The notes beneath the pieces are model-generated. The model was not told the DNA's origin. It did no database searches and saw only the letters and a program-made list of their open reading frames with translations. A stretch of DNA of 64,000 bases from Herbiconiux gentiana (GTDB lineage: Bacteria; Actinomycetota; Actinomycetes; Actinomycetales; Microbacteriaceae): the NCBI RefSeq assembly GCF_024978135.1, contig NZ_JANTEZ010000005.1, positions 248,001-312,000 on the forward strand. The letters are read 5' to 3'. A program made the translations under genes and the position numbers. Positions 8,873 to 16,917 of this stretch are shown here, one piece after another. Positions within the stretch are counted from its first letter, which is position 1, and every line of letters starts with the position of its first letter.

Positions 8873-9970
8873 ATGACGGGATTCGTGGGGGCGGACGTCG
8901 CCGAGCTGCGGCGGCTGGCGAAGTCGGTGGCGACGAGCGGGGAGCGGCTCGCGGCCATCCGGTCGGCGCTGACGAGCGACATCGGCCGAGCATCCTGGGG
9001 CGGACCCGACGGCGTCGAGTTCACCTCGACCTGGAACGGGCAGCTGGCGCCCGCACTGCAGAAGGTCGGCGCGGGGCTCGCCGCCGCAGCCGAGAGCCTG
9101 CTGCGCAACGCCGACGAGCAGGATGCGACCAGCCAGGAGGGTGCCGCCGGCGGCGGGACCGGCCCGGTGCTGAGCACCATGCCTGCCTGGGTCGGCGGCG
9201 GTCAGACCCCCGTGTTCAGCACGATGCCCGCCTGGTTCGACTCCGGCACGAACCCCTTCTCGCCCCATGGGCCGGGCACCGACCCCGTGACCACGGGTGA
9301 CGGCCAGTACACGATCGGCCCACCCGACCGACCCACCTTCCAGTGGGACGAGGACTTCGAGTACGACTCCGAGAGCCCGAACCCGGGCGACTACGTCTCG
9401 GCGGCGGAGTGGAAGGCCAAGCTCGCCGGCGCGGGCATCCTGAAGCGCGACCTCGACGACGGCATGGACGCCTACTCGCACTACTGGGACAACACGGGCG
9501 ACCCGTGGGAGTTCGACTACGAGGAGGCCGTGCGCGAGGACCCGGTGATCGCGTCGAACGTGCAGAGCGAGATCGAGCGCGCGCAGGCGGCGGCCGACGA
9601 GCTGATCGGCTCGGGTGGCGACTCCTTCCAGTTCACGGGCGCCGCGTCGGCCGGCGACGGCTACCCCGAGACCGAGAACTGGCAGAAGGCCATCGGCGGC
9701 TACCAGCAGTGGTCGAGCGGAGACGTCACGGTCGACGGCGACCAGGCCACGATGGTCGTCACCGTGCACGCCGAGGACCACTACAACTTCAATCGCGGAC
9801 AGGCCGACATCGCCTCGAACGCGTCCGATGACGAGAACGGGCGGTTCACCGAGCTCGGCTGGGCGAAGCCGTTCGACAGCTCGGGATCGGTGACCCGCAC
9901 GGTCACCTGGACCGTCGGCGACCCTGGGTCGGTGCAGGTCTCGGAGCCGGAGGAGCCCAGTGGCCGGTGA
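8873..9970 (+). CDS. WXG100-like secreted protein, putative type VII secretion cargo
   Basis: 365-aa acidic protein without a Sec signal peptide. Residues 1-95 form a WXG100-like helical hairpin with the turn motif ASWGGPDGVEF. A Gly/Pro-rich linker (about 95-160) contains a duplicated STMPAW element. A compact C-terminal domain (about 180-345) includes HAEDHYNFNRGQADI and GRFTELGWAKPF, which I do not match to a named catalytic family. ATG 8873 is preferred: GGAAGGGG lies 8 nt upstream, whereas GTG 8864 overlaps that site. The stop lies inside the next gene, a lipoprotein, by 11 bp. No EssC/EccC secretion genes are in the window, so secretion is inferred from the fold only. Confidence 0.6.
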   Translation: MTGFVGADVAELRRLAKSVATSGERLAAIRSALTSDIGRASWGGPDGVEFTSTWNGQLAPALQKVGAGLAAAAESLLRNADEQDATSQEGAAGGGTGPVLSTMPAWVGGGQTPVFSTMPAWFDSGTNPFSPHGPGTDPVTTGDGQYTIGPPDRPTFQWDEDFEYDSESPNPGDYVSAAEWKAKLAGAGILKRDLDDGMDAYSHYWDNTGDPWEFDYEEAVREDPVIASNVQSEIERAQAAADELIGSGGDSFQFTGAASAGDGYPETENWQKAIGGYQQWSSGDVTVDGDQATMVVTVHAEDHYNFNRGQADIASNASDDENGRFTELGWAKPFDSSGSVTRTVTWTVGDPGSVQVSEPEEPSGR

Positions 9971-10538
9971 TCGAGCTGCGAAGCGCCGGGTCGCCGGCCC
10001 GGTCATGCTGGCGCTCAGCGTCGGGCTGGCGCTCGGCGGATGCGCGGGCATCCTGTCGCCCGGCCAGGCCGGCACCCCCCGAACCGACTCACGAACCACG
10101 GAGGCCCCGATGAGCACCGACAGCGGCAGCAGCACAGGCACCGACAGCGGCAGCAGCACCCAGCGCAGCGGCACCGGTGAGCTGCGCACCGACCTCGAGC
10201 CGCTCACCTCGCGCTTCCCGCTGCTCGCCGACGCCGAGTCGGTCACCTGGATGTCGGGCACGCTCGGCGACGACTCGGTGCCGGGCCCCTCCACCTACTG
10301 GATCGACGCCGTCGTCACCCTGCCCGCCGCCGACGCCGAGAAACTCGCCGCCGACACCCAGCCGGCGCCGGCCACCGCCGACCCGGTCGTCGAGAGCGGT
10401 CTCGAAGCCGCACTGCCGGACGGTCCGTACCTCACCTCGGACGCGCTCGACGCGGCGTTCTCGCCGGGCGACATCCGCACGACGGCGCACCTCGCCGCCG
10501 ACGGCCGCACCCTGGTGCTGCGCAGCGTCTTCCAGTGA
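9960..10538 (+). CDS. Small lipoprotein coupled to the WXG100-like protein
   Basis: 192-aa lipoprotein. Signal peptide 1-27 ends in the lipobox LALGGC, so Cys28 would be lipidated on the outer face of the membrane. A low-complexity Ser/Thr/Gly linker follows (about 35-68), then a domain at 75-192 with no family I recognise. GTG 9960 overlaps the upstream stop by 11 bp, so the two products are made together. A surface lipoprotein tied to a WXG protein could be an immunity or assembly partner; this is inference. The gene ends in a strong bidirectional hairpin. Confidence 0.65.
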   Translation: MAGDRAAKRRVAGPVMLALSVGLALGGCAGILSPGQAGTPRTDSRTTEAPMSTDSGSSTGTDSGSSTQRSGTGELRTDLEPLTSRFPLLADAESVTWMSGTLGDDSVPGPSTYWIDAVVTLPAADAEKLAADTQPAPATADPVVESGLEAALPDGPYLTSDALDAAFSPGDIRTTAHLAADGRTLVLRSVFQ

Positions 10539-10582
10539 CGCGGGCCGACCCGCGCCGGCAGCGGGTCGGTCGACCCCGCGTC
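10537..10582. terminator. Bidirectional hairpin between convergent genes
   Basis: The inner stem CCGACCCGC / GCGGGTCGG (10545-10553 with 10561-10569) has a 7-nt loop. An outer GACGCGGG / CCCGCGTC pairing extends it. It fills the gap between the lipoprotein and CWB2 stop codons. There is no U-tract, as usual in GC-rich actinobacteria. Confidence 0.75.
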
Positions 10583-12533
10583 AGTCCCCCGACACCGAGT
10601 CGACGACGGCGGCCGCGAGCTGCGGCAGCAGCGCCTCCTGGCCCGGCGTGACCCGCACCGCGACCCAGGCGTTGTCGACGAGGATGCTCACCTGGTCGCC
10701 CGCCGTCGAGACGAAGGCCTCGCCCGGGTAGCCGGTCGTCGGCGTCCAACCGCCCCCGCCCACCGGGGTCGACTCGCGGAAGTAGCCCGCGCCGCCCGGC
10801 AGCACCGACGCCCAGACGGTCGGCGCCGTCTCGCCCGACCAGGCGCAGCCGCAGCCGCCGACCTGACGGTTGCTGCGGAAGCTCGCGAGCGCGTACTCGC
10901 CCTCGTAGCTGCGGTAGACGTGGGTCGTCCCGTCCCCGACGATCTCGGCCACACGGCCGAGGGGGATCAGCCCGTCGCAGTCCGTCGCGCCGGGGAGGTC
11001 GGCCCCGGCCGGGTGCCAGAGCGGGCCTGGCTCCCCCGCCGCGGCCACCGCGGCGACCGCACCGGCGAACGCGCTGCGCGCCGCCGCGACCAGCTCGGGG
11101 GTGACGGCCCCGGAGGTCGGTGACACCGACAGGCGCAGCCCGTAGCCGTCGACGTGGTCGATCAGGCCGCAGATCGGGAAGGTGCCGCCGACCCGGCAGA
11201 ACTCCTTCGACTCCGGCCCACCGCCGGGGATCGACGAGGCGCCCCCGAAGGTCTCACCGTTCGCGGTCCAGGCGTAGTCGTCGTCGGTGACGTCGGGCAC
11301 GATCGTGAGCCGGGCCGACGCCGGGTAGCGGCCGGGCGGCACGTCGGGGCCCTGGAAGGCGCACCGGAGCGATCCCGCCCGCGCGTCGGCGAAGTCCAGA
11401 GGGTCGCTTCCGCCACGCACGACGGGGTCGAGCGCCCCGCCCGCCAGCGCCTCCGCCGTGGCCTCGGGCAGCACCGTGTCGCAGCCGACCGGCACGCGCA
11501 CCGGCGCCTGCGGGAAGTCTCCGCAGCCCGTGAGCGCTGCGACGCCGGCGCCGAGCGCGTTCGGTCCGCCGAGCAGCGTCACCCGGTCGACCCCCTGCTG
11601 CCGCAGCGCCGCGAGGGTCTGCTCGGGCACGCAGTCGGTGCGCACCGCGTAGAGCGGGGCCCCGACGCTGCCCGCGACGGCCGAGCCGGCCAGGGCGTCC
11701 GGGAAATCGGATCCGGTCACGAGGAAGGCACGCTCGGCGCTGGCGAAGCCGTCGAGGTTCACGGCGGCCGAAGTCGCGAAGCGGTCGTCGCCGCCGATCC
11801 GCCTGGTCGTGGCGACCGTCTCGAGGTCGGCCTCGAGGGCGGGGGTGACGGATGCGGGTCCGCCCACCACGACGGCGTCCTGCACGCCGAGTCGCGTCAT
11901 CAGGTCGCGGGTCGGGGTGTCGAGCGCCGACGCCTGGCCGTCGACCAGCAGCACGGGAGCGTCGTGGAAGCCGGCGGCCGCACCCGCGGTGAGCGCGTCG
12001 GGGAAGTCGCGTCCCGTGGCGACGTAGGCGGTGTCCGCACCCGCCCCGAAGGCGTGCTCGGCGACGGCCAGCGAGGTCGAGAAGCGGGTGTCGCCCGCGA
12101 CCCGCTCGACCGACGGGGCCAGCGGGACGAGGGCCGAGATCACGGCCCGGCCGACCGCGGCGGGACCGCCGACGACGACGATGCGCTCGGGGTCGAGTCG
12201 CGTGATCTCCTCGGCCACCGCCTGCGGCAGGGTGGCGCCCGCCGTCAGGAGCAGCGGGCCGCCCTCGACGGCCGCCGCGGGACCGGCGGAGAGCGCATCC
12301 GCGTACCCGGTGCCGGTGACGACGTAGACCACGGGGGCCGTGGCCGGATAGGTCGCCTTCGAGATCGCGACGGCGGTGGCCGTGCGGTCGGCGCCGGCGA
12401 CGCGGTCGACCGCGGGAGCGGGGGCATCTGCGGGTGCCGCAACCGCCCCCAGCGGCACGGCGAGCGCCAGCGCCGCCGTCACCGCCAGCCCGCCCAGTAT
12501 CGTTCCTGCTCGTCTGCGTGCGCGACCGGTCAT
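10581..12533 (-). CDS. Secreted protein with three CWB2 cell-wall-binding repeats
   Basis: 650-aa surface protein. A signal peptide (about 1-33, RRRAGTILGGLAVTAALALAVPLGAVAA) precedes three cell-wall-binding type 2 repeats at about 42-335, recognised by VDRVAGADRTATAVAIS, YVATGRDFPDALTAG and [15 protein letters not shown] with intervening VVVGGPAAV segments. These repeats hold proteins non-covalently in the cell wall. Residues 345-650 form a Cys-containing domain with no family I recognise (several Cys pairs, for example CRVGGTFPICG and GGCGCAWSG), probably disulfide-bonded outside the cell. The start ATG follows GGGGGACGACG. It shares its repeat type with the gene at 18435 but has a different partner domain. 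Confidence 0.88.
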   Translation of the reverse strand: MTGRARRRAGTILGGLAVTAALALAVPLGAVAAPADAPAPAVDRVAGADRTATAVAISKATYPATAPVVYVVTGTGYADALSAGPAAAVEGGPLLLTAGATLPQAVAEEITRLDPERIVVVGGPAAVGRAVISALVPLAPSVERVAGDTRFSTSLAVAEHAFGAGADTAYVATGRDFPDALTAGAAAGFHDAPVLLVDGQASALDTPTRDLMTRLGVQDAVVVGGPASVTPALEADLETVATTRRIGGDDRFATSAAVNLDGFASAERAFLVTGSDFPDALAGSAVAGSVGAPLYAVRTDCVPEQTLAALRQQGVDRVTLLGGPNALGAGVAALTGCGDFPQAPVRVPVGCDTVLPEATAEALAGGALDPVVRGGSDPLDFADARAGSLRCAFQGPDVPPGRYPASARLTIVPDVTDDDYAWTANGETFGGASSIPGGGPESKEFCRVGGTFPICGLIDHVDGYGLRLSVSPTSGAVTPELVAAARSAFAGAVAAVAAAGEPGPLWHPAGADLPGATDCDGLIPLGRVAEIVGDGTTHVYRSYEGEYALASFRSNRQVGGCGCAWSGETAPTVWASVLPGGAGYFRESTPVGGGGWTPTTGYPGEAFVSTAGDQVSILVDNAWVAVRVTPGQEALLPQLAAAVVDSVSGD

Positions 12534-12669
12534 CGTCGTCCCCCTGTGTGTCCGACGGCGCCCACCACACCGTCGGCTTCAGTGTGGTCCAGGAACGACC
12601 CATGCGCCAGCCGCGCGCTCCAGCCGAGCGCGCAGCCGGCACGCGCATCCGCTCTGCTTGAATGGGGGC

Positions 12670-12900
12670 ATGCCGAGCCCCCTGCCGCCCGCCGACCGCC
12701 CGCGCTGGACCTCGGCGCAGTACTCGTACCTCGCGCTCGGCCTGAACGGCGGCTGCCTGATCGTGCTGTTCGCGAACCTGCTCACGCGCAACGAGTTCTG
12801 GCAGGTCGCGGTCGCGCTGGCGATCGGTCTGCTGCTGCTCGGCGGCCTCTCGGCGTTCCAGGCGCGACGCCTGCGCCTCAAGGAACGCCGAGAGCTGTAG
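12670..12900 (+). CDS. Small two-helix membrane protein
   Basis: 76-aa protein with two hydrophobic helices (about 18-38, YLALGLNGGCLIVLFANLL, and 45-63, VAVALAIGLLLLGGLSAF) and a basic C-terminus (RRLRLKERREL). I recognise no family. ATG 12670 follows GGGGG at 12664-12668. The 136 bp before it, shared with the divergent CWB2 gene, shows no clear operator. It converges on the AraC gene. Probably real because of its codon bias and sensible topology. Confidence 0.6.
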   Translation: MPSPLPPADRPRWTSAQYSYLALGLNGGCLIVLFANLLTRNEFWQVAVALAIGLLLLGGLSAFQARRLRLKERREL

Positions 12901-12920
12901 TCCAGCGGCCGCGCGACCGG

Positions 12921-13910
12921 CTACCGCCGCAGCGTGTCCTTCGGCCGCTCGCCGAACCGCGCCGAGTACGACGCCGCGAAGCGCCCCAGGTTGCCGAAGC
13001 CCCAGTCGCGCCCGATCTCGGCCACGGTCGCCGACCCCGGGTCGCGCTCGAGCAGCTCCTGGTGCACCCGGTCGAGCCGCACGTTGCGCAGGTAGGTCGA
13101 CGGCGACATGCCGAAGTGCCGTCGGGTCGCCTGCTGCAGGGTGCGGGTGTGGATGCCCGCCGCCTCGGCCGCGTCGGCCGGCGCGATGGGGTCGTGCGCG
13201 TGGTGGTGCAGGAAGTCCAGCGCGACCCGGGTGCGCCAGGCGGCCGGGGTGCGGATGCTCTCGGGGACGTCCCACGCGCGCCACGGGAACAGGCGCAGCA
13301 GCACCCGCGCGAGGTCGAGCTCGGCGGCGAGCCGCACCAGCGGGCCGGCGCCCACCCGGGCGATCGCCTGCGTCGCCTCGCTGACCGCCGTGCGCCACCG
13401 GTCGAGCACCGACGGGTCGGCCGGAGCCGCGTAGTCGAACGACACCGGCTGCACGGGGCCGTCGTGGAACTCCGTCGCGACCTTGTCGAGGAAGTCGGGG
13501 GCGAAGTGGATGAGGTTCTGCCGGTGCGGTTCGAACTCGAGGCTGAAGCGCCGCTCGGAGGGCAGCAGCAGCGGGTCGGAGGTGTCCGATCCGCGCCGGA
13601 TGATGCGCCGCAGATCGAGCGTGCCGCCGCCGCGGCGGAACCAGCCCACCACGTACTCCTGCAGGTGCAGCACGTCGCCGCTGAGGATGCCGGAGCACTC
13701 GGAGGTGCGGAGGGTCACCCGCTCGTCGCCGATGTAGGCGTAACGGTAGGTGAAGTCGCCCGACGTCGCGCGCACGCGGAGATTGCCGCCGCCGTACGCG
13801 TCGGAATAGGTGGTCGCCGCCTCACGCGGGTCGGCGCCCGCGCTCTCGAAGCGGCGCAGGGCTCCACCGGGTTCTTGGCCTGCTGTGTAGGTGCTCGTCG
13901 TTCTCTCCAT
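12921..13910 (-). CDS. AraC-family transcriptional regulator
   Basis: 329-aa regulator. The N-terminal domain (about 1-215) is of the AraC-binding-like type; the C-terminal double helix-turn-helix (about 230-329) contains DAAEAAGIHTRTLQQATRRHF and VAEIGRDWGFGNLGRFAASY. ATG 13910 is chosen (METERTT-type start, MERTTSTYTAG); upstream codons up to 14054 look non-coding. It resembles the regulator at 43292 over its full length (for example YRYAYIGDERVTLRTS against YRYAVAGGPDMSLRSS). No obvious target gene lies beside it: neighbours are a small membrane protein and, divergently, a sigma factor. Confidence 0.9.
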   Translation of the reverse strand: MERTTSTYTAGQEPGGALRRFESAGADPREAATTYSDAYGGGNLRVRATSGDFTYRYAYIGDERVTLRTSECSGILSGDVLHLQEYVVGWFRRGGGTLDLRRIIRRGSDTSDPLLLPSERRFSLEFEPHRQNLIHFAPDFLDKVATEFHDGPVQPVSFDYAAPADPSVLDRWRTAVSEATQAIARVGAGPLVRLAAELDLARVLLRLFPWRAWDVPESIRTPAAWRTRVALDFLHHHAHDPIAPADAAEAAGIHTRTLQQATRRHFGMSPSTYLRNVRLDRVHQELLERDPGSATVAEIGRDWGFGNLGRFAASYSARFGERPKDTLRR

Positions 13911-14113
13911 CTCGAAGACGGCGCGGCGTCCGGGGCGGGTCTGCCCGGTCGCGGAATACGCGGTCACAGATAAGACGTAGAGAACGAACGTTTCGTCACA
14001 ACTTTCGCAAAACGGATACCTCGGACGGGGTCGCGGAGCAACGATGATAGGCACTCTGGGGGGCTCTCACCGCGGAGCCCGGAGCGCCGAAGGGCCGGAA
14101 GGAGGCGGACACC

Positions 14114-14668
14114 ATCGAGCACGACGCCCTGCTGCAGGCCGATGACGCCCTCCTCGCGGCCCGCGCCATCGACGGCGACGTGCAGGCCTTCGCCCTGATC
14201 GCCCGGCGGCACGGCCCGCTGATGCGCGTGTACGCCTCGCGCCTGCTCGGCAGCGACGGCGAGGCCGACGACGTCGTGCAGGAGTCGTTCCTCGTGGGCT
14301 GGCGGCGCCTCGGCGACCTCGACCGTCCCGAGCACGTGCGGGCGTGGCTGATGCGCATCGTCAGCTCCAAGGCCATCGACCGGATGCGCCTCCACCGCAG
14401 CCACGACGACATCGACGATTGGGATCCGCCCGCTCCCGACGCCTCCTCCCCCGACCGCATCGTCGAGGCGCGACTGCAGTTCGACGCGATGTGGCTGGCG
14501 CTCAACCGCTTGCCGGCGGAGCAGCAGCGGTGTTGGCTTCTGCGTGAGATCGGCGGCTACCGCTACCAGGAGATCGCCGAGGGCCTCGGCCTGCCCGTCT
14601 CGACGGTGCGCGGGCTGCTCGCCCGGGCGCGGCAGTCGCTGCTGCGGGAGATGGAGGCGTGGCGATGA
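14114..14668 (+). CDS. ECF-type RNA polymerase sigma factor with a probable AUC start codon
   Basis: 184-aa sigma-70 family factor. Region 2 is LGSDGEADDVVQESFLVGW; region 4 is LPAEQQRCWLLREIGG followed by YQEIAEGLGLPVSTVRGLL. Homology extends upstream of the only conventional start (GTG 14180, which would delete the N-terminal helix DALLAARAIDGD). Between the stop at 14048 and 14180 the frame has no ATG, GTG or TTG. AAGGAGG at 14099-14105 sits exactly 8 nt before an in-frame ATC (14114), so initiation at AUC is the best reading; a sequencing error in an ATG is the alternative. Two Asp23-type genes follow in an operon and are the likely regulon or partners. Confidence 0.88.
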   Translation: MEHDALLQADDALLAARAIDGDVQAFALIARRHGPLMRVYASRLLGSDGEADDVVQESFLVGWRRLGDLDRPEHVRAWLMRIVSSKAIDRMRLHRSHDDIDDWDPPAPDASSPDRIVEARLQFDAMWLALNRLPAEQQRCWLLREIGGYRYQEIAEGLGLPVSTVRGLLARARQSLLREMEAWR

Positions 14669-15258
14669 ATCCCGACCACTCCGCTCCCGACCCCGAGCTC
14701 GACGGCCACACCCTGGCCGAGCTCGGCGAGTACCTCGACCGGGGACGCACCCCGTACGACCCCTCGATCGAGAACTCTCCCGGATGCCGCCTCGCGCTGG
14801 CGAACCTGACCCGGCTCGCCGGGCTCTCCGGTGGGCTGCTGACCCGTCAGGCCGAGCGGGAGCCCGACCGCGACGCGCTGTGGATCGCGGGACTGCTGGA
14901 GATCATCCGCGCCGAGATCGCCTCGGGGCGCGACGTGCCGGTCGCGCATCCCGACCCCGCCCTGCGCCTGACCCTCACGGAGGCCGCCGTGCGCGGCCTC
15001 GTGCGCCAGGCCGGAGACACCCTCGGCGGGGTGGTGATGGGCCGGTGCGTCCTCGACGGCGACGTCGGCGAGCCGGGTGCAGTGATCCGCCTCGACCTCA
15101 GCTGCGCCGTCGCGTACGGCCTGCCGATCGCCCCCACCGTCGATTGGCTGCGCGAGCGGGTGCGGGCCGAGCTGGCCCGCCACACCGAGCTCGTCATCGG
15201 CGCGATCGACGTGGCCGTCGACGACGTCTACCCGAGGGGCGGTGCCGCCGATGTCTGA
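14665..15258 (+). CDS. Asp23/Gls24-type envelope stress protein
   Basis: 197-aa cytoplasmic protein. The C-terminal half (about 105-195) has the Asp23/Gls24 pattern GAVIRLDLSCAVAYGLPI, then WLRERVRAELARHTE and IDVAVDDVY. The N-terminal 80 residues are an extra helical region that could contact the sigma factor (role unknown). ATG 14665 overlaps the sigma stop (ATGA) with GGAGG 7 nt upstream. Asp23 proteins in Gram-positives associate with the membrane through partner proteins and accompany envelope or alkaline stress. A coupled sigma-Asp23 pair suggests a stress-response unit. Confidence 0.75.
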   Translation: MNPDHSAPDPELDGHTLAELGEYLDRGRTPYDPSIENSPGCRLALANLTRLAGLSGGLLTRQAEREPDRDALWIAGLLEIIRAEIASGRDVPVAHPDPALRLTLTEAAVRGLVRQAGDTLGGVVMGRCVLDGDVGEPGAVIRLDLSCAVAYGLPIAPTVDWLRERVRAELARHTELVIGAIDVAVDDVYPRGGAADV

Positions 15259-15595
15259 CACCGAGCTCTCGCGGCGGCTGACCGCGCTCGTGCGCGCCGC
15301 CGAGGGCGTGACCGCCGTCTACCCCGCCCAGCCGCTGCTCGAGGCGGCGGCGGGCGTCGTCGCCGAGACGCTCGAGCTGCGACCCGCCGGATCGAGCGTC
15401 GACATCGAGCGCGCCGACGGCGTCGCCACCGTGCGCGTGCAGATCGCCGCGGCCGACGCCCTGCCGGCCCCCGACACCCTGCGCCGCGTCGGCGAGCTGC
15501 TGCGCCGGGCCACCGACGCCGAGCCGAGCCTCGCCCCGCCGGTGGTCATCGCGGTCGCGGTGCGGCTGGTCGACACGGAGCCGCCGGCCCGCTGA
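15251..15595 (+). CDS. Small Asp23-operon protein
   Basis: 114-aa protein, third gene of the sigma operon, overlapping the preceding stop by 8 bp. It is predicted alpha/beta, with two conserved-looking segments: VRAAEGVTAVYPAQPLLEAA and ATVRVQIAAAD. Such small proteins commonly accompany Asp23 genes in actinobacteria; this one looks like a divergent half of the same fold. No membrane segment or signal is present. It converges on the MFS gene with 16 bp between stops. Confidence 0.6.
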   Translation: MSDTELSRRLTALVRAAEGVTAVYPAQPLLEAAAGVVAETLELRPAGSSVDIERADGVATVRVQIAAADALPAPDTLRRVGELLRRATDAEPSLAPPVVIAVAVRLVDTEPPAR

Positions 15596-15611
15596 GCCTT
15601 GTTCAGAATCC

Positions 15612-16880
15612 TCAGGCGGGCGGGACCGGTCGCTTCCGCCCCAGCAGGCCGACCCCGACCACCAACGCGAGCGCCGCCGCCGCGCACATTCCGAGCACCG
15701 TCGCCACGGTCGCCGGCCAGCCCGCAGCGTCGTAGACGAGCCCCACCGCCCAGCCGAAGAACGCCGTACCGCCGAGCCAGGCGAGCTGGTAGAGCGCGGT
15801 CGCCTGCCCGCGGCCGAGCTGGGCCCAGCGTCCGCTCAGTCCGCTGGCCACCGGATGCGCGCTGAAGCAGCCGATCGTGAACACGACGAGCCCGACGATC
15901 GCCACGACGAGCGAGTCGCCGAGCAGCAGCACCAGCCCGACCGCCATCACCCCGATCCCAACGAGCATCACCCGCAGGTAGCCGATGCGCTGGCCGAGAC
16001 CACCGGAGACCCGACTCGCCACGGTACCCGAGAGGTAGGCGACGAAGAGCAGACTGACGAGGGCCTGGGGCACGAGGAACGGCGCACCGGTGAGGTGGAA
16101 GCCGAGGTAGTTGTAGACCACCGAGAACGACCCCATCAGCAGGAAGCCCACCGCGTAGAGCGCGAGCATCACCGGGTCCTTCAGCTGGAACAGGATGCGC
16201 GTGCCGAGCGGCACCGCGGCCGACCGCAGCCGCACGAACCCCCGCTGCGGCGGCACCAGCAGGAAGAAGGTCGCGGCGGCGATCGCCCCCAGCACCGACA
16301 CGGCCAGCAGGCCGGAGCGCCAGCCGACGACCTCCGACAGCGGCCCGGCCACGAGCCGCCCCGCGATGCCCCCGATCGTGTTGCCCGCCACGTAGGTGCC
16401 GGCGGCGACCCCGACCCACGAGCCGTGCAGCTCCTCGGCGAGGTAGGCCACGGCGATGGCCGGCACGGCCCCCAGCGCGAGCCCGACGAGGCCGCGCATC
16501 ACGAGCACCGACTCGAAGCCCGGCATGAGCGGCACCAGCAGCGACAGCAGCGTGGCCGAGACGAGGGAGATCTTCATGGCGGCCGTGCGCCCGATGCGGT
16601 CGGCGAGGGAGGCCCAGGGCAGCACCGAGATCGCCAGGCCGATGGTGGTCGCCGAGACGGTCAGCGCGGCGCCCGCCGCCGGCACGCCGAGCTCGCGGCC
16701 GAGGGCCGGCAGCACCGCCTGGGCGTCGAAGATCTGCGCGAAGGTCGCGAAGCCGGCGGCGAAGAGGGCCACGACGATACGCCCGTAGGAGCGCTCACCG
16801 CGCTCGAACCCGCGCCAGGCCGGGGGCTCGGCGGGCGGCCCCGCGGGTGGCCTGGCGGGCGGCTCGGTGGGCGGATTCAC
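15612..16880 (-). CDS. MFS transporter (YnfM/AraJ-like efflux type)
   Basis: 422-aa major facilitator with 12 predicted helices. The motif after helix 2 is LPWASLADRIGRTAAMKISL, and the family-typical GFESVLVMRGLVGLALGAVPA follows. The N-terminal 30 residues are Pro/Ala-rich (PPTEPPARPPAG) and cytoplasmic. Substrate is unknown; relatives are annotated as sugar or drug efflux. GTG 16880 is the most plausible start. It lies on the same strand as lpd, 37 bp downstream of the lpd stop, but nothing links them functionally. Confidence 0.85.
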   Translation of the reverse strand: MNPPTEPPARPPAGPPAEPPAWRGFERGERSYGRIVVALFAAGFATFAQIFDAQAVLPALGRELGVPAAGAALTVSATTIGLAISVLPWASLADRIGRTAAMKISLVSATLLSLLVPLMPGFESVLVMRGLVGLALGAVPAIAVAYLAEELHGSWVGVAAGTYVAGNTIGGIAGRLVAGPLSEVVGWRSGLLAVSVLGAIAAATFFLLVPPQRGFVRLRSAAVPLGTRILFQLKDPVMLALYAVGFLLMGSFSVVYNYLGFHLTGAPFLVPQALVSLLFVAYLSGTVASRVSGGLGQRIGYLRVMLVGIGVMAVGLVLLLGDSLVVAIVGLVVFTIGCFSAHPVASGLSGRWAQLGRGQATALYQLAWLGGTAFFGWAVGLVYDAAGWPATVATVLGMCAAAALALVVGVGLLGRKRPVPPA

Positions 16881-16917
16881 CCCACGAGCCTGCCACGCCC
16901 GGCCACGGCCGGCCGCG

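Noticed and set aside
7489-10538. AAA ATPase plus WXG/lipoprotein genes as an anti-phage island
   Set aside because: The genes are divergent with separate promoters, no nuclease, protease or toxin domain is recognisable, and there are no integrase, tRNA or attachment-site signs.
12658-12669. TTGAAT plus 6 nt before ATG 12670 as a further leaderless promoter
   Set aside because: The second base is not A as in TANNNT, and GGGGG at 12664-12668 could serve as a ribosome-binding site, so it was left out of the set.
11154-13973. A 939-codon plus-strand frame across the CWB2, small membrane and AraC genes
   Set aside because: It spans several real genes on both strands and encodes Arg/Gly/Ala-rich nonsense.
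13980-14020. AACGTT-containing near-palindrome in the AraC/sigma intergenic region as another LacI operator
   Set aside because: Only the central 6 bp are symmetric and the flanks differ from the TAGAACGTTTTA type; chance is a sufficient explanation.
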